Assembly (NCBI RefSeq): GCF_001619985.1
Contig: NW_017264198.1
Span: 372,001-436,000 of the forward strand
Origin: Xylona heveae TC161
Lineage: Eukaryota; Ascomycota; Xylonomycetes; Xylonales; Xylonaceae
Reading direction: 5' to 3'
Length of the DNA stretch: 64,000 bases
Position numbers and translations under genes: made by a program. Of this stretch, positions 55,173-64,000 are shown piece by piece (position 1 is the stretch's first letter; the number at the start of each line of letters is the position of its first letter). The notes beneath the pieces were generated by a model. That model worked only from the letters and a program-made list of their open reading frames with translations. It ran no database searches and was not told the DNA's origin.

Positions 55173-58100
55173 ATGGCACAAGAGGAGACTCTGTCTGCGG
55201 CTGCGGCCATTGTGCGAAACCTCGCCCGCGGCCCAGCTGTACCGCTTGCGTTCCCTGGTCCACAGTCACCACCAAAGGCTGGAGGCTTGGACTTGCACGC
55301 GTTTGTCTTGCCTGGCGAAGAGAGCCAGGAAAAGAGAGCCTTGGAATACGAGCTCTACTCGTTAGGATTACGCATTCAACATCTCGAAGCACGAGCCGGA
55401 TCCACCCTCAGTCAAAACCTCCCCGATACCCCGAGCGACACGGGCCCGGTATCGTCCCCGTTTGATAGCGGCCTCTCGCCGGGTGCACAACGTCTTGGTG
55501 GCGGAAACTTTGTACGACAACGGCCGGCCAATGTCCGAGATCGAGGTACCAACTGGGTCTCGAACCTTTTGAGCGCTCGTCCGACGACACCTGCCGAACG
55601 AGATGCACACATCACCCAGCTCAGTGACGAACAACTCGCGTTGCTGAGAGATCATGTCAATCAACAAGCCGAAGAAATCAAGAGCCAGAGGGCCGTCATT
55701 GCCGCCATCAGCGAGCAATTGAATGAGCAACAAAGACAAACCGAGAGAGCCCTGGGTAAAGTGGAACAGGAAAATGTCCAGGCTTTGGAGCGCGAGCTCC
55801 GAAAACATCAGCAAGCCAACGAGGCTTTCCAAAAGGCCTTGAAGGAAATTGGAGGTATCGTCACCGCCGTTGCTCGAGGTGACTTGAGCAAAAAGGTCTT
55901 GATTCATGCCAAGGAAATGGATCCCGAAATTACTACGTTCAAGCGCACCATCAACACCATGATGGACCAGCTCCAGATATTCGCAAGTGAGGTGTCCCGA
56001 GTGGCTAGAGAAGTCGGCACCGAAGGCCGGCTCGGTGGCCAAGCGCAAATCGCTGGCGTGGATGGTATTTGGAAAGAATTGACCACGAACGGTAAGGATA
56101 AGCAAACCCACGTCCAAGCTTTTTTCTTTTGTGTTGTTGTTTCAAGAGCTGATACGAGTTGGATGCAGTCAACGTCATGGCCAACAATCTTACCGATCAA
56201 GTACGAGAGATTGCCCAAGTTACCACTGCCGTGGCACATGGTGATTTGAGCCACAAGATTCTCATTCCAGCCCAAGGCGAGATACTCGAACTGCAACAGA
56301 CGATCAACACCATGGTGGACCAATTACGCACGTTTGCCATGGAAGTCACACGTGTCGCCCGCGATGTCGGTACCGAAGGCGTTCTGGGAGGCCAGGCACA
56401 AATCGAGGGCGTGCAGGGCATGTGGAACGATCTGACGGTTAATGTCAATGCCATGGCCAATAATCTGACCATGCAAGTGCGCGATATTGCCACGGTCACC
56501 ACCGCTGTAGCAAAGGGCGATTTGACTCAAAAGGTCAAGGCCGAATGCAAGGGCGAAATTCTTGAACTCAAATCCACCATCAACTCCATGGTGGATCAGC
56601 TGCAGCAGTTCGCCCATGAGGTTTCCAAGATAGCCAAGGATGTCGGCACAGATGGAAGGCTCGGCGGCCAAGCTACGGTGCATGATGTGGAAGGTGTCTG
56701 GAGGGATCTCACGGAAAACGTCAATGGCATGGCAATGAATTTGACAACCCAAGTCCGAGAGATTGCACAAGTCACCACTGCTGTCGCCAAGGGTGATTTG
56801 ACCAAGAAGATCCAAGCAGAAGTCAAGGGTGAAATTCTTGACTTGAAGATTACGATCAACAACATGGTTGACAGATTAGGAACTTTTGCCGTTGAAGTGA
56901 GCAAGGTCGCTCGAGAAGTCGGAACCGAAGGCACCTTGGGCGGGCAGGCTAAAGTGGAAAACGTCGAAGGGAAATGGAAGGATCTCACCGACAATGTCAA
57001 TACCATGGCTCGAAATCTGACAGCCCAGGTGCGGAGCATCTCCCATGTTACCCAGGCCATTGCCTCGGGTGATATGAGCAAGAAGATTAGCGTCCATGCA
57101 CAGGGAGAAATGGGTCTCCTCAAGGAAACGATCAATAACATGGTCGATCGCTTAGCAATATTCGCCAGCGAAGTGAAGCGTGTCGCGAGGGATGTCGGTG
57201 TCGACGGCAAGATGGGCGGACAAGCCAATGTTACAGGCGTCAGCGGAAGATGGAAAGAGATTACCAACGACGTCAATACCATGGCCCAAAATCTGACGTC
57301 TCAAGTGCGCGCTTTTGGAGACATCACCGTCGCTGCTTCGGACGGTGATTTCACCAAGATCATTACCGTCGAAGCCTCTGGCGAAATGGACGAGCTCAAG
57401 CGCAAGATCAATAAAATGGTCTTCAATCTGCGGGACAGCATTCAACGAAACACTCAGGCCAGGGAAGCTGCCGAGTTGGCTAACCGGACCAAATCCGAGT
57501 TCCTTGCCAACATGAGTCACGAGATCAGAACGCCAATGAACGGTATCATAGGAATGACCCAGTTAACGTTGGACACCGATCTCACCCAGTATCAGCGAGA
57601 GATGCTCAATATTGTGCACAATCTTGCAAATAGTCTTCTGACCATCATTGATGATATCTTGGATATCTCAAAGATTGAAGCAAATCGCATGGTCATGGAG
57701 GCTATTCCGTTCTCGCTCAGGGTTACTGTCTTTAACGCCTTGAAGACACTGGCGGTCAAGGCAAATGAAAAGTTCCTCGACCTGGCGTATGCAGTCGACT
57801 GCACGGTGCCTGATCACGTTGTTGGAGATTCCTTCCGACTTCGCCAGATCATTCTTAACCTGGTTGGAAATGCCATCAAATTCACCGAACACGGTGAGGT
57901 AAAGCTGTCGATCCTCAAAGCCGCACAGGACAATTGTGGTCCTGGTGAGTGCGCGTTCGAATTCCGCGTCTCCGACACAGGCATTGGTATCCAAGGCGAC
58001 AAGCTAGACTTGATTTTCGATACGTTCCAGCAGGCTGATGGGTCGACCACCAGAAAATTTGGCGGCACCGGTCTGGGGCTCTCCATCTCGAAGCGCTTGG

Positions 58101-59408
58101 TCAGTCTGATGGGAGGAGACCTCTGGGTCACGTCACGGTATGGCCATGGAAGTACGTTTTACTTCACGTGCAGATGCCAACTGGCCACGACAGAGCTCAG
58201 TGCCATTTCAGCTCAGCTTCGTCCCTACAAGGAACACACTGTGCTTTTCATTGACAAGGGAGAGACTGGTTGTGGGCCTACTATTGTTCTTCAGCTTCGC
58301 GAGCTTGGCCTCCTGCCAACGGTTGTCAGCAGCGAGGATCAAAAACCTCCTACTGAAAGTCTAAGTGCTCTGAGGAGATCCAAGAAGCACGCCTTTGACG
58401 TTATCATTGTCGATTCCGTCGACACAGCACGGAAATTACGAACGGTCGATATATTCAAGTATATCCCCATTGTTCTTCTGGCGCCAAAGATCTCAATCAG
58501 TCTAAAATCCGCGCTCGACCTCGGAATCACAAGCCACATGACTACTCCTTGTCTTGCCATAGAGCTAGGAAACGGTATGCTCCCTGCTCTTGAGGGCAGG
58601 GCAGCGCCTTCCATTGCGGATGCCTCACGTATATTCGACGTTTTGCTTGCTGAAGACAATGTGGTCAACCAGCGACTTGCCGTCAAGATTCTGCAAAAGT
58701 ATCACCACGTGGTCACAGTGGTAGGAAATGGCTTGGACGCTTTCGAGGCTGTCAAGAAGAAGCGCTACGATGTCATCCTCATGGACGTGCAGATGCCCAT
58801 CATGGTAAGTTGAAAGCAAAGCGTCACCTCACATTTTCTTGTTACTTCTGCTAACGACGAATCACTAGGGAGGATTTGAGGCCACTGCGAAGATTAGGGA
58901 ATGGGAAAAGGAAGAAGGCCTCCCACGTTCGCCCATTATTGCCTTGACCGCGCATGCCATGCTTGGAGACCGAGAGAAGTGTATTCAAGCTCAAATGGAT
59001 GTACGTATCCTGAACAAAAAAACCCAACTTGGACATACGCGATGGCTAACTTTGATTTAGGAATATCTGTCCAAGCCGCTGAAACAGAACCAGCTCATTC
59101 AAACTATCCTCAAATGTGCCTCTTTAGGAGGAGGTTTGGCGGTCAATGAAAGGGGACGGGCTGAAGGCGAAATTGCCGAAGCGGCGGAGACAGATGCTCC
59201 CGGCAAGCCGGCGAGACCTGCGCTTGAGAACAGGGCCTTTACCACCACGGGCCCAATTACCCACGGCAGCGCAGCAAGTCCAGGCCCGCAGGCGGCCGAG
59301 CAGGGCGACCCCCTTGAACGAGTATGTACTTCTGAAATGCTACAGTCACTCTCAATATAAGATGCTAACACACGAGATAAGTTATTACTGAGGTCACACA
59401 GCAGCTAA
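55173..59408 (+). CDS. nikA: group III hybrid histidine kinase (NikA/Os-1/Drk1)
   Basis: Five exons (55173-56091, 56169-58804, 58869-59000, 59061-59321, 59382-59408) give 1,324 aa. It is the cytosolic osmosensor kinase upstream of the HOG MAP-kinase pathway and the protein through which phenylpyrrole and dicarboximide fungicides act. After an N-terminal coiled coil (to about 225) come six HAMP repeats, each with a variant of [14 protein letters not shown]; the last ([14 protein letters not shown]) is the most diverged. The dimerisation helix has [19 protein letters not shown] with phospho-acceptor His757. ATPase boxes follow ([38 protein letters not shown]). The C-terminal receiver has [20 protein letters not shown] and phospho-acceptor Asp1179 in [10 protein letters not shown] 27-bp last exon (LLLRSHSS) is supported by a GTATGT donor and a TGCTAACA branch point. 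Without that splice the frame would end at 59360. Confidence 0.96.
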
Positions 59409-60133
59409 GCCTCTAAGCGATAGGGGAATTGCCGTTCCGTCTTTGCCTTTTATTGCGGCTGAAAATCTCAGCTGAAGAAACCTTGTTTATTAGAACTGGT
59501 TTTCTTTTTTGGTAAAACTTCCTTTGCATTCGAGGCGATGGCGTGATTACATGGGTTTTGGGCCTCTTCCTCATCCTCCTTTGTCGTCTTATTTAGCAGT
59601 GCACTTTTCTTCCAAGTGATGTTTCTTTTTTCGTCCACTCCGTCTGTTTTGTTCACTGTTTCTCTCACCATGGCATATGTAACGCACGTCTACGCATCGC
59701 CCTTATGGTTGATGGCGGCCGTTTTGGGTCTTTGGCATCCCCCATTTTTGGAATTGTCCTTTTTTGGTTGATTTTTCCTTTTTCCGTTTTCCAGGCGTCT
59801 TGCGGTTGCAAACCGTTTATTATTTTTTTTTTTTTATTTTCTTTCTCTCGCTTTTCAAGTTTATTCACCTTGTGGGCTAAAAAGGCGTTTTTTTTGTTGT
59901 TGTGTAGTCACTTTTCCCCTCGGGTAGCCTTTGTCAAATCAGAGCAAAGCCTCTTTAGGCTGTTTTTTCATCATCATCATCCATTAAAGAATAAGAGTTT
60001 TTTTTTCTCTCTCCATTGATGCTGCTGGTCTCTGCTATTTTGATATCTATTCATTACTGATTGACTGCTGATCTGCTACTCGGTTCCTACTCATTGGCTG
60101 CTGGTGTCTCTGCTTACTTGGATCCGTATTCAA

Positions 60134-60166
60134 GGTGGTGGTAGTGGTGGTGGTCGTCGTCGTAGG
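60134..60166. repeat. GGT/GTC trinucleotide array
   Basis: GGTGGTAGTGGTGGTGG followed by TCGTCGTCG. Simple sequence. Confidence 0.7.
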
Positions 60167-60261
60167 GCTTTATCTCTTAACAACTATATATTTTTATATT
60201 TCCCCCCTCTCCGCACCTTTTATACGGGGCTTCAGCCTTCCAGAGATAGTTCCTTATCTTA

Positions 60262-60309
60262 CCTAGGTACCTTATAAACTACCTTACAAAGTACCTTACA
60301 AAGTAGATT
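60262..60309. repeat. TACCTTA short repeats
   Basis: Repeated TACCTTACAAAGTACCTTA-like units plus a CCTAGGTACC palindrome. The same kind of motif occurs beside the glycosyltransferase gene at 19.9-20.2 kb. Confidence 0.6.
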
Positions 60310-60652
60310 GACTTGATTCCAATACCAGTTATATTGTTCTTTGATACTCTTTTTGTATATCTCAAGATTTTATTTCTATTGACTCGTTGACTTTATTTGT
60401 AAGTATCCTTGGCCCCGTTGATTATTCTCATTTATCTCAAGATTTTTATTCCCGTTGACTCTATTCGCCAATATTCTTAGCCCGCCCCATTGTCAACCTT
60501 ATCTACCCATTGTCAAGTATCTTCTGCCAATGGAATTTGTGTCTGTGTCGTCTGTGTCGCAGGTGTCGGTCGTGTCGTATCCCATGTATAAGATGATGAA
60601 AATAAGACGTGTACAGATCAAGTGACATTGACAATTGACATGCCATGCCCAT

Positions 60653-60693
60653 GTCTCGTCTCGTCTCATCTCGTCTGATCTTGTCTTGTCTCA
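60653..60693. repeat. CTCGT/CTTGT pentamer array
   Basis: Imperfect repeats of TCTCGTCTCATC and TTGTCTTGTC. Simple sequence related to the TGTCT array at 28.86 kb. Confidence 0.6.
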
Positions 60694-60805
60694 TGATACT
60701 CAACGATGAGTAAAGATTGACAAGTAACAGGTTTGGTTGAGGACGGCTGATATTGGTGGTTCTGACTCTTGTGCTTTCTGTCTTTCTGTCTCTCTGTCTT
60801 TTTGG

Positions 60806-60880
60806 ACGGGTTTGACGTTTTGACGTTTTCGACATTTTGACGTTTCGACTGACCGTTTCGGCCTTTGACGTTTCGACGTG
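60806..60880. promoter_or_regulatory. cluster of TGACGTTT repeats (possible ATF/CREB half-sites)
   Basis: Four TGACGTTT copies plus the related CGACATTTTGACG and CGACGTG lie within 75 bp. TGACGT is the half-site of ATF/CREB-type bZIP factors. A TATA-like CTGTATAAACG follows about 130 bp downstream (61015-61025). Which transcript this would serve is unclear. Simple-repeat origin is the alternative. Confidence 0.35.
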
Positions 60881-61248
60881 CAAAGTTTCGGTACAAGGTC
60901 CAGGTGGCAATACGTACTCCGTAGAAAAGAGGCAATGCGGGGGTAGTCGAACGGGATTCTTCCCGGAAACGGCGCCCGGCCGAACACCGAGGACACGCCT
61001 TTTCCCGCTCCGCCCTGTATAAACGTTGGAGCGTTGGAGCGAGATTAATTCAGTTGAGCAGTCGATAATCGACAATTGACAACTGACAATTGAGCAGCTT
61101 AGATGCCGTGAGATTATGCAGTCACGGGATCCGAATCATGTCGATTGAACGAAGAATCTCTCAAGGCTGAGCGTCTCCACATTGTCGACAAGGGAAGCAA
61201 CTAAGCTGGAGCTGACAAGACCGAAGACTGAAACGGAAGACTACAGGA

Positions 61249-62119
61249 TCATAAATCGTCAAGACTGTGCTGTTTGAATTTTTTATTTGCTCTATCGACG
61301 GCTCGGTTCTGGAATTGGTTCCCATGCAGCTCAAAGACCAAGGGGCGCGGTTGGTTTTGGTCAGCTTGCACGGGTACAGAAGCAGGAGAAGAAGTTGGTC
61401 CTGATTCGTTCCCGGATGGAGGAGGGATAGGGATAGGAATTTCGAAGCGGAAGATGGCGTGTTCTTTTGGAATAACTGTCAGAATAATTATTAGCATTTG
61501 ATATTGACAAAAACCTCCACCCTCCTACTCTGCAACCACCGCTCGCCGCCCAGCGTCCGTCCCCGGCCGACTTACCTTTAACTTCATCTTTAGGCGTGAT
61601 AATCTGAAACGTAAACTTTGTATCCTGAACCACGATGCCCTTTAGTCCGACCCTTGTTCCGGACCGCGCTCGAACAACTTCAATCAGCGCGCCGTGGAAA
61701 TCCGCACTCGTCAGCTTCGCAGCTGCCTGCGCGCTCACAGTTGTCTGCTTGCCAGGTCCCTCTCCGAGCATGAGAAGTTCTTGTGCGTAGCCCAACCACA
61801 TCCTGTGCAGCGGTTCATATATGGAGTATTTCCGCAACGGCGCATCGAGCGCATAGACATTCAGCGTCCGTTTCTCCTTGGCAGAAAGCGGCTTGGGTTT
61901 TTGTCTTGTCATGCGGAAATGGTGTTTCCGATTGAGCCGTTCTCGACGCCGTCGCTCCCGCGCATCAGCCAATTCGGTCTCAGCTGGCCGTAAGAAGAGC
62001 GGTTTCTGCTTGACTTTCTCGGCGAAGATCCTGTCTGCGTCCTCGGCGGAAGGCAAGACGGAGCTTAGAAGCTGGTGGGCGATGTGGTCATGATCGGCAG
62101 ATGGACGTGGTTGGTCCAT
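61249..62119 (-). CDS. POP4: RNase P/MRP subunit Pop4 (Rpp29 family)
   Basis: Two exons, 61576-62119 and 61249-61475, joined as DEVKVIPKEHAIFRFEIP, give 256 aa. Pop4 is a protein subunit shared by nuclear RNase P (tRNA 5' processing) and RNase MRP (rRNA processing). The N-terminal half is basic (REARERRRRERLNRKHHFR-like sequence near residue 65, KPKPLSAKEKRTLNVYALDA). The Rpp29 Sm-like barrel runs from about residue 115: MWLGYAQELL, TSADFHGALIEVVRARSGTR, VGLKGIVVQDTKFTFQIITP, then PKEHAIFRFEIP. A Pro/Ser/Gln-rich insertion (about 205-230) is followed by the family ending FELHGNQFQNRAVDRANKKF. The ATG at 62119 is used because the upstream frame overlaps the divergent promoter and is less conserved-looking. 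Confidence 0.93.
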
Positions 62120-62970
62120 GATTGTGTGCCCGTGTTTCGTAGATATGCGTAGTTCAAGAGGAGGCAAGCTTCGTGCTGAAGGGTAGCATCTGGCTCAATA
62201 AGTTTTGCAAATACTTAGGAAGGGCGACGGATATTTTGGTCGTTCTGGAGGACAACTGCGGATTATTATTGCTAAGTTACTAGACTGTAGATGGTTGATG
62301 AGATTAGATGTGATTAGATTCATCTGACAAGCGAAAATTTATCGACGAGCCGATTAGATCGTTCAGTGCCATCGAGCCAACGAGCCTCGGGGATGATCCA
62401 TGACACTCTAGACGCGTCGTCAAACTCTCGGCCTTTGATTAAGTCTTTGGTTTTCCTGGATTTTGCATTACATTCGGAGTTTATCGGACTGCAGGGCCTC
62501 GGTTGTCTTTTCTTGGGAACTGTCGATAGAAGTTTACAAGGGCCTGTCTGCTGTGTCCAGCCCCGGATTGTCGCCCCCGTCTCATTCGCTCCAACTCCTC
62601 CGCATTGTCTACGCTACATTCACATCACAGCAACTGCGGGCGCGCGGCACGGTCAACGATGTTCAGAACCTGAACCCACAATACGATTCCGAAGCCATCT
62701 TCGTCGCACTCCAGGTCTGAAAAGGCGCTTTCTAATACCTGGGACGGGAATTATTTATTTCAGGACTGATACGGGTCGCAAGATCTTATCGCGAGATCGG
62801 CGGGTGACGCATCAGGTCGTTGATTAGGTCCGGTGGGAACACTGGCCACTGCCTCCCCTCTTTACCATCCGTGGACTGTCTAAATCGACTGTCGTCATTG
62901 CATCATCCAAGTCGAATATTCAACGTCTTGGTGTAGTGGCTGTCCCAGGCTTATATCGGAACTCTACGTG
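62120..62970. other. divergent spacer, POP4 / end gene
   Basis: 851 bp holding the POP4 promoter (and possibly a short leader frame) and the promoter of the gene at the right end. The frame at 62366-62827 resembles no known protein. Nothing else recognised. Confidence 0.5.
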
Positions 62971-64000
62971 ATGTCAGACGCTTTATTGAGCACAGAGAGT
63001 CTTGAGGAGCAGTTGATTCTGAACAGGGTTCTTCTAAGGTCTCTTATAGAAGACCCTGAGCATAACATTGCACAGGAAGACGAGTTGCGACGCACTATCA
63101 AGAGCCAGGAGACTGACCTAGCTCATAGAAGGCGGGAAAGAGAAATGGGCGATCGAAATGTAGCGACACCTTCCGCATATTCTGACCATGATACTCACGG
63201 CGGAAATCGAGCTCCCCCTCCACATACCTACCCCAAAGCGCGAGCGGTAGACTTTTCAACGCTTCCTCCAAGATCCATCAGTTCTCCTTCGCTCGCCAGT
63301 TCGACTTCGAATGAACAAAGCAATGCCTCTTTTTCCTCCGGTTCAAGCCCTCCACAATTATCGATGACGCGCTCCTCCCCGATGTTTCAACACTCGCTTC
63401 CAAGCCGAAAGCGGGAGCGAGGAAGCCTTGAATTACATTCTCCATCCCATGCGCGGCACAGCAAATCCAGGCGCACTTCACCTGGCAGAGCAGGATCACC
63501 TGATTCCTTCGGAATGCGAGATGACGTAGAACAAGAACTACTTCGCCGTCAAGGGGAACTCGAGATCCGGGCACTAAAGAGATATGAACAAGAAAAGCGT
63601 GACGCCGCAGTTGCAAAACGCTTACAAGATGAAATGACGAGATCGGATCGAGCCGTTTCCATGGCGTCGCGACCCTCTTTTCAAACTTCACTGGTAACTT
63701 CGCCAAGACGTCAACCACCCAAACCCAGACCCTACCCTACGATAAAAGAAAGCCGACAGCAAAGTCCGGTAGTAAAGCAGGACCCAGCTACAGCAGATTC
63801 CAGACTTCCTCTCATGGGCAACTTTTCGGGAATATCTGGGGTTAGCAGTGACGATGATGATGAGTTACTGGAGATCTCAGCAAATGAATTTCAGCACAAC
63901 ACCCGGTCGCCGCCCTTACATCCGACATCCGCCTCGGGCTCAGCGTTGAGTCGTACGCGGAGATATGGCAACCTAAACCCGTCTGCGGACTTTATTGATA
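62971..64000 (+). CDS. N-terminal part of a large nuclear protein, possibly Uls1/Ris1-type SNF2 translocase
   Basis: Open from the ATG at 62971 to the window end (343 codons, no stop), so the gene is truncated by the window. The start MSDALLSTESLEEQLILNRV reads as a short helix pair. The next 240 residues are Ser/Pro/Arg-rich and disordered. One helix (EIRALKRYEQEKRDAAVAKR, then LQDEM) has a coiled-coil pattern. Near residue 290 the acidic patch SSDDDDELLEISANEF looks like a SUMO-interacting motif (hydrophobic core next to acidic residues). The early LEEQLILNRVLLRSL and EQEKRDA phrases remind me of fungal Ris1/Uls1 SNF2 proteins, which bind SUMO conjugates, but no helicase motif is inside the window, so the name is tentative. 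Confidence 0.55.
   Translation, partial: MSDALLSTESLEEQLILNRVLLRSLIEDPEHNIAQEDELRRTIKSQETDLAHRRREREMGDRNVATPSAYSDHDTHGGNRAPPPHTYPKARAVDFSTLPPRSISSPSLASSTSNEQSNASFSSGSSPPQLSMTRSSPMFQHSLPSRKRERGSLELHSPSHARHSKSRRTSPGRAGSPDSFGMRDDVEQELLRRQGELEIRALKRYEQEKRDAAVAKRLQDEMTRSDRAVSMASRPSFQTSLVTSPRRQPPKPRPYPTIKESRQQSPVVKQDPATADSRLPLMGNFSGISGVSSDDDDELLEISANEFQHNTRSPPLHPTSASGSALSRTRRYGNLNPSADFID

Larger units (their letters stand above)
59409..61248. other. 1.8 kb convergent spacer with simple repeats
   Basis: 3' side of nikA (T-rich) and of POP4. It contains a GGT/GTC array, TACCTTA motifs, CTCGT arrays, a cluster of TGACGTTT repeats and a TATA-like box followed by no clear gene. The 190-codon minus-strand frame at 60503-61075 has no ATG start and low-complexity Lys/Arg composition; rejected. 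Confidence 0.5.

Noticed and set aside
55368-57520. Long minus-strand frames opposite nikA
   Set aside because: Antisense shadows of the HAMP repeats; they repeat in step with the HAMP units and have no independent motif.
60503-61075. 190-codon minus-strand frame
   Set aside because: No ATG start, low-complexity Lys/Arg/Thr composition derived from the CTCGT and TGACG repeats on the opposite strand.

Overview
The window is nuclear DNA of a filamentous ascomycete. Most genes carry short (about 45-110 bp) introns with GTAAGT/GTATGT-type donors and CTAAC/CTGAC-type branch points. Genes lie on both strands without operons, and several products are typical of Pezizomycotina: a group III hybrid histidine kinase, L-arabinitol 4-dehydrogenase, a fungal MUN/C2 protein and a highly reducing polyketide synthase relic. 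The protein set and the repeated intergenic 9-mer TACGGAGTA suggest Eurotiomycetes, but that is inference. The assembly has one 10-N gap at 15143-15152.

0-14 kb: housekeeping genes, mostly on the minus strand. They are a small bHLH factor, mitochondrial threonyl-tRNA synthetase, an uncharacterised membrane protein (+), the DEAD-box rRNA-processing helicase Rok1, ATP synthase subunit g (three exons) and a serine-rich protein with two PAS-like regions.

14-20 kb: a GNAT acetyltransferase, L-arabinitol 4-dehydrogenase, a CCDC174-like protein and an MBL-fold-like protein.

20-27 kb: an accessory island. A UDP-glycosyltransferase that looks disabled faces an intact 8-exon MFS transporter. Beyond it lies a GC-rich 3' relic of a highly reducing polyketide synthase. 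I read this as a decaying secondary-metabolite locus.

27-37.5 kb: an SPRY protein, a six-exon MUN/C2 (Git1/Munc13-like) protein, an intron-containing tRNA-Thr(CGT) and a short coiled-coil (SCOCO) protein.

37.5-43.4 kb: almost 6 kb in which I find no gene.

43.4-51.6 kb: 14-3-3 protein, the mitochondrial ATPase inhibitor IF1, nucleoporin Nsp1 and a LAA2-like AP-1 accessory protein.

51.6-64 kb: a 3.5 kb gene-poor leader region, the six-HAMP osmosensing histidine kinase NikA/Os-1 (1,324 aa by my splice model), a 1.8 kb spacer, RNase P/MRP subunit Pop4, and the 5' part of a gene that runs off the end, possibly an Uls1/Ris1-type SNF2 protein.

All exon boundaries were derived by eye from splice consensus plus reading-frame continuity; no RNA data were used. 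Protein names rest on motif recognition, not on database searches.
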